64,000 nt of DNA from the NCBI RefSeq assembly GCF_000527035.1, contig NZ_AZUK01000001.1, positions 2,244,001-2,308,000 on the forward strand, given 5' to 3'. Positions 18,102 through 27,091 of the stretch are shown here, in pieces. The notes beneath the pieces were generated by a model that had not been told where the DNA came from, ran no database searches, and was given only the letters and a program-made list of their open reading frames with translations. Every line of letters starts with the position of its first letter. The stretch's first letter is position 1. The position numbers and the translations under genes are program-made. The stretch is from Tolumonas lignilytica. Its GTDB lineage: Bacteria; Pseudomonadota; Gammaproteobacteria; Enterobacterales; Aeromonadaceae.

Positions 18102-19483
18102 TCAGAAACCATGATTGCGGGAGACATTGGCGAACCATTCGCCACTCTTTTTAATCGTGCGCTGTTGGGTCGCCAGATCGAGTTGCACAAAACCGTAACG
18201 GTTTTTGTAGGCGTTACTCCATGACCAGTTATCGATGAAGGTCCACAGGTGATAACCCTTGCAGGCACAGTTTTCGCTGATCCCTTTGTGCAGCCATTGC
18301 AAATGATCGCGGACAAACTGGATGCGGTAGTCATCCTGGATCTGACCATCGACGAGGAATTTTTCCTCTCCCTCAACCCCCATGCCATTTTCAGAAATGT
18401 ACGAAGGAATGTTGCCGTAGTTATCGCGCAGGTTGATCAGAATGTCGTAAATGCCTTTTTCGTAGATCTCCCAACCGCGGTGCGGGTTCATCTTGCGGCC
18501 CGGCATTTCGTAGTAGTCGAAAAACCACTCCGGCATGAATGGGCTGGCCGGATTGATGGCGTTAGCGCGGGCTTTGACCCGACGCGGCTGGTAATAATTC
18601 ACACCCAGTAAATCGACTTTGCCTTGCACCAGTAATTCCGCATCACCGACCTCACAATGCGGCAATTGATCGTATTGTTTGAGCAGTTCAACCAATTCCG
18701 CCGGATATTCGCCTTTCACTGCCGGGTCGAGAAAGCTGCGGTTAAAGAACAGATCGGCAATCTGGGATGTTTTAAATCAGCGGGATGTTGTGAACGCGGA
18801 TAAGATGGTGTCAGGTTCAGTACTATCCCGATCTGACCTTCCTGCTGCAGTGCGCGGTAGCGTTGTACGGCTTTCGCGTGCGCCAGCATGGTGTGATAAG
18901 CCACGGTTGCTGCACGGCGGAAATCGACCACATTCGGATAATGGAAGTCATACAGATAACCGCCTTCCACAGGCACGATCGGTTCATTGAAGGTAAACCA
19001 GAATTTCACTTTTCCACCGAACAGGCGGAAACAGGTTTCGGCATAATTTGCATAGGCTTCGACAACCTCGCGGCTTTCCCAGCCACCTTTTTCCTGCATG
19101 CATAACGGCATATCGAAATGGAACAGGTTGATGAAGGGCTCAATGCCATTGGCCAGCAGTTCATCAATGACATCGTTATAGAATTTGACCGCCAGCGGAT
19201 TAACATCACCAGTACCGTCAGGGATCAGCCGGGCCCAGGCAATCGATGTGCGGAACGTATTGTGGTTCAATTGTTTCATCAGCTGAATGTCGCTGCGGAA
19301 ATTGTCATAAAAGGTGGAGGTATCTTGCGGGCCGACCTGATTGAAAAAGCGGTTGGGTGATTCGTTAAACCACTGATCCCAGATGGTGGCTGATTTACCA
19401 TCACGCAGGGTTGCTCCTTCAGATTGTGGACCGGACGAGGCGCTGCCCCACCAGAAATTTTCCGGAAAACGATACTGCATCAT
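18102..19483 (-). pseudogene. GH1 6-phospho-beta-glucosidase, reading frame broken by -1 shift
   Basis: Two frames together encode one glycoside hydrolase family 1 enzyme, which would split phosphorylated beta-glucosides delivered by the PTS. Part one (19483-18716, 255 codons) has FWWGSASSGPQSEG and the acid/base FNEP (Glu167). Part two (from 18770 to 18102) has the nucleophile YISENGMG (Glu365 in joined numbering) and WTFIDNWSW. The frames meet at an in-phase T TTA AAA (minus strand, 18776-18770). A -1 slip there gives ...ADLK-TSQIADLFFNRS..., a seamless 460-residue GH1 protein. Without a slip the protein ends after 17 unrelated residues. It could be a one-base loss in the A run, a sequencing error, or programmed frameshifting. 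Its start lies 73 bases after the IIC stop. Confidence 0.85.
18770..18776 (-). other. Candidate -1 slippery heptamer in the GH1 gene
   Basis: The minus strand reads T TTA AAA, with TTA and AAA as zero-frame codons 237 and 238. The next five bases are CATCC, then CAGAT-TGCCG-ATCTG can form a five-pair hairpin. This is the X XXY YYZ pattern plus spacer and hairpin of bacterial -1 frameshift sites. The hairpin is short, so function is uncertain. Confidence 0.4.
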
Positions 19484-19556
19484 TATTATCTCGTTCAGAA
19501 TTTCAGACGGTGTGCAGATGACAGGGGGGCAGCCATCCGCACGTTTTTACTTGGAA

Positions 19557-20876
19557 TTAGGCTGCGACAGGTTCACCGGCCTGTGCTTCAGCGGCGCTTT
19601 CTTCTTCCTGTTTCAGTAAGGTCCGTTCGTAAGCTTTCAGGAACGGGTAGTACATCATTGCGGACATGACCATACATACCAGACACATGATCACCGGACT
19701 GAATGCCCAGTTGGCAGCCCAGGAGGCACCCAATGGGGCTGGGCTTGTCCACGGTGTCATGGAAACTACCCGAGCGACCAGACCCATGCTGGTTGCAATG
19801 TAAGCCAGCGTGGCATTGATCATCGGCACCAGAATGAACGGCAGGAAAAACACCGGATTCATGACGATGGGGGCACCGAACAGGATCGGTTCGTTGATAT
19901 TAAACAGACCTGGAATGACGCCCATTTTGCCAATAGTACGCAGGTGGATGGCTTTACTGCGCAGTAACAAGAAGGCCAACGGCAGGGTAGAACCCACACC
20001 ACCAATCAACAGATAGTGATCCCAGAAACCCTGCAGATAGATGTGTGGCAAGGCTTGACCAGCCGCTAATGCCGCCTGGTTGTCAGCCAGATTTGCCATC
20101 CAGAATGGGTTCATGATCCCAGTCACGATCAGGGCTCCGTGGATACCGGCAAACCACAGGATCTGGCAGATAAACAGCGAAATCAGAATGGCTGGCAGGC
20201 TATCAGATGCGGAAACCAGCGGTTTCACCACAGACATGATTGCTTGTGGCAGGATCATGCCGGTTTCACTTTCAATAAACAGATTCAACGGATGCAGTGT
20301 CAGAATGATCGCCAATACGGGGATCAGCACTTCAAATGAACGGGCAACCCCGGTAGGAACCTGTTCCGGCAAGCGGATCGTAATATTCTTCCGCTTCAGG
20401 AAGGCGTATAGCTCGGTGGAGTAAATAGCGCAAAGCAACGCAGTAAAGATCCCCTGGCCGGAGAAATACTGGGTAGAGATGGCACCATCTTTGATTGGGG
20501 CGGCCACCAACAGGAATGACATCAATGACAGCAGACCGGTCGTGATCGGGTCTAATTTATAGTGCCGTGCCAGACTGGCTGCAACACCGACAGAGATAAA
20601 AAATGTCATCACCCCCATACTGAGCTGGAAAGGCAGTAACAATTTATCCTGATAGGCCTTAGAAAAATCCAGCCAGGCGCGAGCAAAGCCCCATTTTGTT
20701 TCTGGATCAAACGGTGGGAAAATAAACACCAGCATGAAACTACCGACAATCATAAACGGCAGTGCGGAGATAAATCCGTCACGGATCGACGTGACGTATT
20801 TCTGTTGTCCTAATTTTGCAGCCAGTGGTGTGATTGTGTCTTCAATCATCGCCACCATTTTGTTGTATGCACTCAT
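19557..20876 (-). CDS. chbC: PTS lactose/cellobiose-type EIIC permease
   Basis: This is a 439-residue membrane permease of the CelB/ChbC family with about ten hydrophobic segments. It has the conserved YVTSIRDGFISALPFMIVGS start, the SDSLPAILISLFICQILWF region, GIHGALIVTGIMNPFW and the sugar-binding loop FNINEPILFGAPIVMNP. AAGGA lies seven bases before ATG 20876. It is the second gene of the operon after the IIB gene (gap 24 bases). The pathway probably takes up cellobiose, chitobiose or a related beta-disaccharide; the sugar is not determined by sequence. Confidence 0.92.
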   Translation of the reverse strand: MSAYNKMVAMIEDTITPLAAKLGQQKYVTSIRDGFISALPFMIVGSFMLVFIFPPFDPETKWGFARAWLDFSKAYQDKLLLPFQLSMGVMTFFISVGVAASLARHYKLDPITTGLLSLMSFLLVAAPIKDGAISTQYFSGQGIFTALLCAIYSTELYAFLKRKNITIRLPEQVPTGVARSFEVLIPVLAIILTLHPLNLFIESETGMILPQAIMSVVKPLVSASDSLPAILISLFICQILWFAGIHGALIVTGIMNPFWMANLADNQAALAAGQALPHIYLQGFWDHYLLIGGVGSTLPLAFLLLRSKAIHLRTIGKMGVIPGLFNINEPILFGAPIVMNPVFFLPFILVPMINATLAYIATSMGLVARVVSMTPWTSPAPLGASWAANWAFSPVIMCLVCMVMSAMMYYPFLKAYERTLLKQEEESAAEAQAGEPVAA

Positions 20877-20900
20877 TGCATCATCCTTTGGCGTAGTATT

Positions 20901-21206
20901 TTACTTGATCAGAGACAGTGCAAAATCCAGCACTTTGTCTCCGCGTTGCATGCCGTAATCCGTCATTGCGATAGCCTCTACCGGAATGCCGTACGGTTTT
21001 GCCCGCGCCTGCAAATCTGCGAGCATGTATTTCACCTGAGGGCCAAGCAATACCGCCTGATACTTGGACACCTGCTCATCAAACTCCGCCGCACCGAATG
21101 CCTTGATCTCCACCGGTAACTGACGTTTTTCTGCTTCAGCCAGCATCTTTTTCACCAGCAAACTGGTCGACATCCCGGCGGAACAACACAACATGATTTT
21201 TTTCAC
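20901..21206 (-). CDS. chbB: PTS lactose/cellobiose-type EIIB
   Basis: This is a 101-residue IIB with the active-site loop IMLCCSAGMSTSLL, where Cys8 is the expected phospho-acceptor (preceded by a second cysteine). The sequence GPQVKYMLADL near residue 56 is also typical. The start is GTG with GAGGAG six bases upstream. It is the first gene of the IIB-IIC-GH1-IIA-kinase operon. The LacI-type operator and a CRP-like site lie 52 and 88 bases upstream of its start. Confidence 0.92.
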   Translation of the reverse strand: MKKIMLCCSAGMSTSLLVKKMLAEAEKRQLPVEIKAFGAAEFDEQVSKYQAVLLGPQVKYMLADLQARAKPYGIPVEAIAMTDYGMQRGDKVLDFALSLIK

Positions 21207-21257
21207 AGCGAACTCCTCAACAACTCCAGTGAGGTCACTATAGCTTTCAGGAAAAAA

Positions 21258-21277
21258 ATGGGAAACCGGTTACCCAT
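21258..21277. promoter_or_regulatory. LacI-family operator (divergent chbB / second IIC)
   Basis: The 20-base sequence is a near-perfect palindrome centred on CC|GG (nine of ten pairs match), with core GGGAAACCGGTTACCC. Similar cores lie before the LacI-type gene (22789) and at 42074. The likely binder is the regulator at 22870-23856. Confidence 0.7.
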
Positions 21278-21293
21278 TTGATCATTCTGTCTC

Positions 21294-21309
21294 TGTGAGT
21301 CGGATCACT
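21294..21309. promoter_or_regulatory. CRP-like binding site
   Basis: TGTGA-N6-TCACT matches nine of ten positions of the CRP consensus TGTGA-N6-TCACA. It lies between the divergent PTS genes, next to the LacI-type palindrome, fitting catabolite-activated sugar genes. Confidence 0.65.
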
Positions 21310-21449
21310 GATCTTGAGAAAGATCCCCTCAAAATTGTGATCAATCTGGAAACTTGGGCTATGTAAGCGGTTGCCAGAGAGCACAATGATTGCATTTGAG
21401 AAGGAAGTGGTTAGTCTGCCTGCGGAATAAGCGAAGAAGCGAGGCGGAG

Positions 21450-22757
21450 ATGGGTTCATACTGGATGCAACTGATGGTGTCAGCGATTGAGCAATGGATG
21501 ACACCCGTCGCGCGTTATCTGACAAGAAGCCGTTATTTAATTGCGCTGCGTGATGGTTTTCAGTTAGCGATGCCGTTTGTCATTGTAGGAAGCCTGTGTG
21601 TCCCACTGCTGTATCCTCCGTTTCTGCCGGATAGTAAAAACTGGCTGGCGATCATCTGGAATCACCTGTCGATCGATTTGCGCCCGGTTTGGCTAGCGCC
21701 ATATCAGATCACGTTGGGGCTCGTTTCGTTGCTGGTTGCATTTGGCATGGCGGCAAGTCTGGCGAAAAGTTATGGCTTACCGGAACGGTTGTCTGGTTTG
21801 ACGGGCTCCGTCAGTTTTATGTTGCTGGCGGGTTTTTATCAAAATGGTGGCGTTGATGCCCGCTATATGGGTGGCATGGGGCTGTTCACCGCCATCATCG
21901 CATCAATTTATTCAATTGAAATAATTCGATTTTTTTATAACAAAAACTGGACCATTCGTGTTCCGGAAGAAGTTCCGCAAATTACGTCCAGCGGCTTTAA
22001 ACTGATTATTCCACTGTTTTTTATTTTGATGAGTCTGACGCTACTCAATTTGTTTTTGCAGCAACATTTCGGTGCAGTGTTTCCCGTGTTGGTCGAAAAA
22101 CTATTCCGCCCAATGATCATCGCTTCTGACAGTCTGCCGGCTGTCTGGCTGTCATTATTGGTCTGTAACCTGCTATGGTTTATGGGCATTCATGGCGCAT
22201 TGCTGATCACCGGTATTATGTATCCGTTTTGGATGTCTAATATTCTGGACAATCAGGCTGCTCTGGCTGCCGGGCGGGTATTGCCACATATCTATCTGCA
22301 GGGTTTCTGGGATTTTTATCTGCTGATCGGCGGTGTTGGCTCGACATTACCCTTGGCTTTCATGGCCTTGCGTAGTCGTTCAGAGCAGCTGCGCAGCGCC
22401 GGCAAGCTCGGTGTGTTGCCGTCACTGTTTAACATCAACGAACCGATCCTGTTTGGTTTTCCTATCATCATGAACCCCTTATTTCTATTACCCTTTTTGC
22501 TGGCGCCATTGGTTAATGCTACATTGGCGTGGTATCTGACGGAATGGGGCTGGCTCGACCGGTTTGTCGCGATTTTGCCTTGGTCTATGCCATCTCCGAT
22601 TGGTGCGGCCTGGTCTGCCAATGGTAGTTGGCGGACGGCCTTAATGAGCGTGCTGGCATTGGCTAACGCCTGGATCATTTATTATCCCTTCTTCAAAGTC
22701 CACGAACGCATGTTACTGGAGAATCGGCGAGCCATGATGCAGAAAAAAGGCTATTAG
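21450..22757 (+). CDS. Second PTS cellobiose-type EIIC permease, without its own IIA/IIB
   Basis: This is a 435-residue paralogue of the IIC at 19557-20876. Shared blocks include YLIALRDGFQLAMPFVIVGS, SDSLPAVWLSLLVCNLLWF, GIHGALLITGIMYPFWMSN and FNINEPILFGFPIIMNP. I chose ATG 21450, with GAGG upstream; a TTG 60 bases earlier is open but poor. It is transcribed alone, divergent from the IIB-IIC operon and from the same regulated gap. It would have to borrow IIB and IIA from the neighbouring operon, perhaps for a second disaccharide. Confidence 0.9.
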   Translation: MGSYWMQLMVSAIEQWMTPVARYLTRSRYLIALRDGFQLAMPFVIVGSLCVPLLYPPFLPDSKNWLAIIWNHLSIDLRPVWLAPYQITLGLVSLLVAFGMAASLAKSYGLPERLSGLTGSVSFMLLAGFYQNGGVDARYMGGMGLFTAIIASIYSIEIIRFFYNKNWTIRVPEEVPQITSSGFKLIIPLFFILMSLTLLNLFLQQHFGAVFPVLVEKLFRPMIIASDSLPAVWLSLLVCNLLWFMGIHGALLITGIMYPFWMSNILDNQAALAAGRVLPHIYLQGFWDFYLLIGGVGSTLPLAFMALRSRSEQLRSAGKLGVLPSLFNINEPILFGFPIIMNPLFLLPFLLAPLVNATLAWYLTEWGWLDRFVAILPWSMPSPIGAAWSANGSWRTALMSVLALANAWIIYYPFFKVHERMLLENRRAMMQKKGY

Positions 22758-22788
22758 CTACATTTGTGACTATAATAATGGATATTTA

Positions 22789-22802
22789 GGAAATCGGTTT
22801 CC
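22789..22802. promoter_or_regulatory. LacI-family operator before the regulator gene
   Basis: GGAAATCGGTTTCC is palindromic at six of seven pairs. It lies 12 bases after a TATAAT (22771-22776), so it would cover the transcription start of the LacI-type gene and give autorepression. Confidence 0.6.
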
Positions 22803-22869
22803 AGCTTGTGCTTTCATCGAAGTGCCGACTTTGGCATACTGAGTGCAGCACTGTTAGAGGCAAAAACAC

Positions 22870-23856
22870 ATGACCACAATTCTCGATGTATGCAGATTGG
22901 CCAATGTATCAAAAGCAACCGTATCCCGGGTGCTGAGTGGCAACCGGAAGGTCAAAGAAGATACCCGGGACGTGGTGATGCGTGCTGTGGAACAACTGAA
23001 TTATCGCCCTAATCAACTCGCCCAGACTCTCGCCACCAAGATCAGCAACACAGTTGGCGTCATCACCAACGGCTTAACCGACAGTCAACTCGGGCAGATA
23101 TTACGCCAGCTAGATGCGGCATTATGGGGGCAGGGGCGTAGTTTTATACTGGCCAATGGCGTGGATAGCTGCGCCTCTCTGACCGACAAATTGAACTTTC
23201 TGGCTTCCCGACATTGTGATGCTATTTTGCTGGTCGGCAAAAATTACGATTCCCGCTGGTTTGATGAGCTGGATGTCAGTGAATTTCCCCCGTTACTTAC
23301 CATGAACCAGACATTAGATGAAATTGATGGGGTGCAATTTGATCAGGCGTTGACCGCTGAATTGGCCTGCAATTATCTCTATTCTCATGGCCATACCCAG
23401 ATTGCGGTATTACTGGAGTCTGGACATGGCGGTGAACGGATGCTGCAGGGATATCGTCATGCATTGGAAAATCGCAGTCTGCCATTCAACAAGCAAATGG
23501 TGGTACAACGTGCCGATGGTACAGATGCGATCAGTATGCTGATCAATCGCTACATTCCCTTTACGGCCGTACTGGTGCCTGATGATCATCAGGCGATAGA
23601 AGTGATCCGGACCTTATCGCAATATAACATCCAAGTTCCGCAGGAAGTCTCGGTGATCAGTTTAATGACCGGAATTGAAGGGGAGCGTTATACCCCGGCA
23701 ATAACGGGTTTCGAGGTTCCTGAAGAAAAAATGCTGCAATCATTATTACGCCTGCTGGATGATGTCATCAAAGGCGGTGGTGAAGGGGGAACTGATGTTA
23801 CCCGTGAATTCATGGGAAAATTAGTGATCCGGCAGTCGGTCAGAACGCTTGCATAG
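22870..23856 (+). CDS. LacI/GalR-family repressor (AscG/CelR-like)
   Basis: This is a 328-residue regulator. The N-terminal helix-turn-helix is TTILDVCRLANVSKATVSRV, followed by the hinge helix QLNYRPNQLAQTLATK. The remainder is a periplasmic-binding-protein-like sugar sensor (VGVITNGLTDS, ILLVGKN, VPDDHQAIEVIRTL, VSVISLM). It lies directly after the orphan IIC gene and near three palindromes of the GGAAACCGGTTTCC type, so it probably controls both PTS transcription units and itself. The inducer is unknown. AGAGGC precedes the start. Confidence 0.9.
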   Translation: MTTILDVCRLANVSKATVSRVLSGNRKVKEDTRDVVMRAVEQLNYRPNQLAQTLATKISNTVGVITNGLTDSQLGQILRQLDAALWGQGRSFILANGVDSCASLTDKLNFLASRHCDAILLVGKNYDSRWFDELDVSEFPPLLTMNQTLDEIDGVQFDQALTAELACNYLYSHGHTQIAVLLESGHGGERMLQGYRHALENRSLPFNKQMVVQRADGTDAISMLINRYIPFTAVLVPDDHQAIEVIRTLSQYNIQVPQEVSVISLMTGIEGERYTPAITGFEVPEEKMLQSLLRLLDDVIKGGGEGGTDVTREFMGKLVIRQSVRTLA

Positions 23857-23951
23857 CCATCACAGCATTTATTTTTGATCGCATATCATTTATTTAGAAG
23901 GCGTGCATGTAATAATAGCGCCTCACCTTTTTACTATGGCGTCAGGGCGTA

Positions 23952-24446
23952 ATGAGACAGTTCTGTCGTATTGGATTCTTGATCCTTGGGCTCACAGCGA
24001 GTTCATTTGCATTTGCCAAACCCATTTCTGTACGCGATTTTGTTAGTCAGTTTATGGAATTACAGCTGGAAAAAAACCGTGCTAAGGCCAGTCAGGCTGA
24101 AGTTTTCAGTTTTATTTCTCAGCAATTTATTCGCGAAAATAAAATCAATGTGAATACGGTTTATTTAAATTCATATCGGCCTGACCGATATGAAATTCTG
24201 GCCAGTACTGAAAATCGGGTTGATGTAAAAATATATAACGATGTCTGCATTCGTCATGGGGGCTGTCCTGGCGATCACATCTTGCGGATAGCCCTTGTTC
24301 ATGAGGGGGATCATCTTGCTATTCTTCCGTATGGTTATGCCAAGGGAAGCAAGTATCTCGATTTCTGGTGGCAAGACATTCAAGGGAAATATGAATTGCC
24401 AGAAAGCCATATCTGCCCAACTGCTCCAGCGCAGCAAAAAAACTAA
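23952..24446 (+). CDS. Exported protein of unknown function
   Basis: This is a 164-residue protein with a signal peptide (MRQFCRIGFLILGLTASSFA, cleavage likely after FAFA). The mature part has a helical first third and a compact second half with two nearby cysteines (CIRHGGC). After these comes HILRIALVHEGDHLAILPYG and a late third cysteine (HICPTAP). The pattern suggests a small periplasmic domain; I do not recognise the family. The IS30 element begins 12 bases after its stop, so its original downstream neighbour may have been separated. Confidence 0.75.
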   Translation: MRQFCRIGFLILGLTASSFAFAKPISVRDFVSQFMELQLEKNRAKASQAEVFSFISQQFIRENKINVNTVYLNSYRPDRYEILASTENRVDVKIYNDVCIRHGGCPGDHILRIALVHEGDHLAILPYGYAKGSKYLDFWWQDIQGKYELPESHICPTAPAQQKN

Positions 24447-24457
24447 GACACCGTAGC

Positions 24458-24477
24458 TTCAAGTTTGAAGTGCGACA
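24458..24477 (+). repeat. IS30 left terminal inverted repeat
   Basis: TTCAAGTTTGAAGTGCGACA; pairs with the reverse complement of 25519-25538 at 17 of 20 bases. Confidence 0.8.
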
Positions 24478-24481
24478 TAGC

Positions 24482-25450
24482 TTAACGATACTCACGGATA
24501 AATTCCTCCGGGGTTTTAAATCCAAGCACTTTCCTTGGTCTCGTGTTTAATCTTCTGGCTATGTCGCTGCAATGCCGTTGACCTAACAACGCCATGCTTT
24601 GCTTTTTGGGGATGTATTGTCTGATCAGACCATTGGTGTTTTCGTTGGTTCCTCGCTCCCACGAATGATACGGCGTCGCAAAGTAAAAGTCACAACCGTG
24701 GCTACGTTCTAACTGCTGATATTGGTTAAATTCAGTGCCGTTGTCGGCTGTGATGGTTTTAAATGGTAGGCCCGTTTCTTTGATCAGCCAACCGACTCGT
24801 CTGTTCAGGCTTTCTGTTGTCCGATCATCCAGTTGGCCTATGAGGGTATAGCGGCTTTGTCTTTCTACCATCGTGACTAGGCAATGTTTACTGCCGTGTC
24901 CAATGACTGTATCGATTTCCCAGTGTCCGAACTCTTCTCGTTCGTTCACTAGTGTAGGGCGTTCGCTGATATGCCGTTTGGCTGCTACTCGCCCTCGGCT
25001 GTCTTTGCTTCGATAGCGTTTACGTCTAATTTTCGGCGACTGTCTCAGGTATTGCCAAAGATTGCCGCCTTCATTTTTATCAGCCCAGACATGCTGGTAA
25101 ATCGTTTCATGGCTCATCACCGGATAGCCTTTGTAACGAAAATAGCCAACGATCTGTTCTGGACTCCAATGCAATTTCAGTAAGGCATCAACCAGCAGAA
25201 AGTCCATGTGATCATACCGTTTGTTCCTTCGGGCTTTCTTTGTTCTTACCCTGACTTTTTGCTGGGCTCGCGCTGGTTGGTAACTATAAAGCTGGTCATA
25301 ATTGCACCATCGGGAGTTTCGTTCCACTTCCCGGTAGACCGTACTTCGGTGACGACCTAAGGCTTTGGCGATGGATGCGACAGTCAGTCCTTGCTTTCTC
25401 AAGGCTGACAACATATATCTTTCATTCTCAGTGAGATGTGTGTATTTCAT
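24482..25450 (-). CDS. IS30-family transposase
   Basis: This is a 322-residue DDE transposase. Residues 1-50 form the helix-turn-helix region (LTENERYMLSALRKQGLTVA, ALGRHRSTVYREVERN). The catalytic core shows HWEIDTVIG, then ITADNGTEF, and ERGTNENTNGLIRQYIPK with the catalytic Glu. The C-terminal LNTRPRKVLGFKTPEEF is typical of IS30. The gene is intact and fills almost the whole element, so it may still be active. Confidence 0.95.
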   Translation of the reverse strand: MKYTHLTENERYMLSALRKQGLTVASIAKALGRHRSTVYREVERNSRWCNYDQLYSYQPARAQQKVRVRTKKARRNKRYDHMDFLLVDALLKLHWSPEQIVGYFRYKGYPVMSHETIYQHVWADKNEGGNLWQYLRQSPKIRRKRYRSKDSRGRVAAKRHISERPTLVNEREEFGHWEIDTVIGHGSKHCLVTMVERQSRYTLIGQLDDRTTESLNRRVGWLIKETGLPFKTITADNGTEFNQYQQLERSHGCDFYFATPYHSWERGTNENTNGLIRQYIPKKQSMALLGQRHCSDIARRLNTRPRKVLGFKTPEEFIREYR

Positions 25451-25518
25451 TGGCTTTTCACTTCTTGGCGGGAGTAAAAATCCTGAGTATCACATCTCGC
25501 TGTTTTTATGTTTAAAGT

Positions 25519-25538
25519 TGTCGCACTTCGTAATTGAA
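25519..25538 (-). repeat. IS30 right terminal inverted repeat
   Basis: Read on the minus strand: TTCAATTACGAAGTGCGACA; it differs from the left repeat at three positions. Confidence 0.8.
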
Positions 25539-25571
25539 TCCGCCCACAAACCGAGTGCAATAATCGAGACG

Positions 25572-25627
25572 TAAACAAAAGGCACTACTCTTGTTCAGAC
25601 TTTGCGTTTTGAACAGCGTAGTGCCTT
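25572..25627 (-). terminator. Terminator of the glnL-glnG operon
   Basis: On the minus strand AAGGCACTAC pairs with GTAGTGCCTT around a loop holding a further inner pairing (GTTCA / TGAAC), followed by TTGTTT. It begins 25 bases after the glnG stop. Confidence 0.8.
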
Positions 25628-25652
25628 GGTCGTGCAACTGAGTGGATAACGA

Positions 25653-27077
25653 TTAATTCATGTCCAGCTCTTTCAGTTTGCGCGTCAGGGTGTTGCGACC
25701 CCAGCCCAATAACCGTGCAGCTTCCTGCTTATGACCGTGAGTATGTTGTAATGCGGTATTCAACATGATGCGCTCAAATTCAGGCAATGCTTCAGAAAGA
25801 ATATCGACCTCACCCCGGGCCAGTTTCTGCGCTATCCATTGCTGTAATTGATCCTGCCAGCGCAGGGAGACCGGTTCTTTACCCGCCGTTGGCCGCTCTT
25901 CAACCGGGTTCAATAATTCAGGCGGTAAATCAGAAACCAATACTTCCTGACCCGAAGCCATGACCGTGAGCCAACGACACACGTTTTCCAGTTGCCGCAC
26001 ATTTCCAGGCCAAGGCAGACGGCTGATATAGGATTCGGTATCCGGATGCAGCATCTTGGCTTCAACATTCAGCTCTTTGGCAGCCCGCAACAGGAAGTGC
26101 TGCGCCAGTTTCGGAATGTCTTCGCGACGTTCGCGCAGTGATGGAATATGAATGCGGATCACGTTCAGGCGGTGGAATAAGTCTTCACGGAAGTCGCCAT
26201 CCGCAACGCGCTTTTCCAGATCCTGATGGGTTGCGGCAATGATACGAACGTCTACCTGTATCGACTGATGACCACCAACCCGGTAGAACTGACCATCGGC
26301 TAAGACACGCAGCAGGCGAGTCTGTACTTCCAGTGGCATATCCCCAATTTCATCAAGGAACAGTGTTCCCCCGTTGGCCTGTTCAAAGCGGCCCTGTCGA
26401 ACGTTGTTGGCACCGGTGAACGCCCCTTTCTCATGCCCGAACAGCTCTGATTCGATCAGATCTTTGGGGATCGCGGCCATATTCAGCGCAATAAACGGTT
26501 TGGCTGCGCGCGGGCTGTGACGATGTAAGGCATGTGCAACCAGTTCTTTCCCCGTACCGGATTGACCATTGATCAATACAGAAATCGATGAGCGCGCTAA
26601 ACGGCCAATGGCCCGGAAAACCTCCTGCATTGCAGGAGCCTCGCCGATAATTTCGGGTGCCGTTGTTGCCACCTGCTGACGAGCCCGGCGTTTATTCCGT
26701 TGCTCCCGCAGATGACTTTCAGCACGCTGCACCAGCGCGACAGCCTCGTCAATATCAAACGGTTTTGGTAAGTATTCAAATGCACCGCTCTGATAGGCAT
26801 TAACCGCACTGTCTAGATCAGAATGCGCCGTCATGATAATAACCGGGATATCCGGCTGTTTTTCCTGGATGAGCTGCAATAAGGAAAGCCCATCAATACC
26901 AGGCATACGAATATCCGACACAATTACATCTGGAATACTCTGGTTATTATCCAATGCCGCCAGCAGACTTTCGCCATCTTCAAATGACAGACATTCGAAG
27001 TGTTCTGCACTCAGGGCTCGCTCCAGAACCCAGCGGATAGAGCTGTCATCATCGACAATCCATACTTTGGCTGCCAT
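25653..27077 (-). CDS. glnG: Nitrogen regulator NtrC (GlnG), sigma-54 activator
   Basis: This is a 474-residue response regulator. The receiver domain (1-120) has [12 protein letters not shown] and the phospho-acceptor Asp in [13 protein letters not shown]. The AAA+ domain (about 140-380) has Walker [13 protein letters not shown], the sigma-54 contact loop GAFTGA and [10 protein letters not shown]. The Fis-type helix-turn-helix at the C-terminus reads [20 protein letters not shown]. It activates glnA and other nitrogen genes when phosphorylated by GlnL. It begins 14 bases after the glnL stop. Confidence 0.96.
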   Translation of the reverse strand: MAAKVWIVDDDSSIRWVLERALSAEHFECLSFEDGESLLAALDNNQSIPDVIVSDIRMPGIDGLSLLQLIQEKQPDIPVIIMTAHSDLDSAVNAYQSGAFEYLPKPFDIDEAVALVQRAESHLREQRNKRRARQQVATTAPEIIGEAPAMQEVFRAIGRLARSSISVLINGQSGTGKELVAHALHRHSPRAAKPFIALNMAAIPKDLIESELFGHEKGAFTGANNVRQGRFEQANGGTLFLDEIGDMPLEVQTRLLRVLADGQFYRVGGHQSIQVDVRIIAATHQDLEKRVADGDFREDLFHRLNVIRIHIPSLRERREDIPKLAQHFLLRAAKELNVEAKMLHPDTESYISRLPWPGNVRQLENVCRWLTVMASGQEVLVSDLPPELLNPVEERPTAGKEPVSLRWQDQLQQWIAQKLARGEVDILSEALPEFERIMLNTALQHTHGHKQEAARLLGWGRNTLTRKLKELDMN

Positions 27078-27091
27078 GGTGTTTATCCTTA

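Larger units (their letters stand above)
24458..25538. mobile_element. IS30-family insertion sequence
   Basis: A single transposase gene is bounded by inverted repeats: 24458-24477 and 25519-25538 match at 17 of 20 positions (TTCAA...GAAGTGCGACA). Total length is about 1081 bases, within the IS30 range. No flanking direct repeat is evident next to these ends, so the exact ends may be off by a base or two, or the duplication has decayed. It sits between the exported-protein gene and the glnG terminator and interrupts no recognisable gene. Confidence 0.88.
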
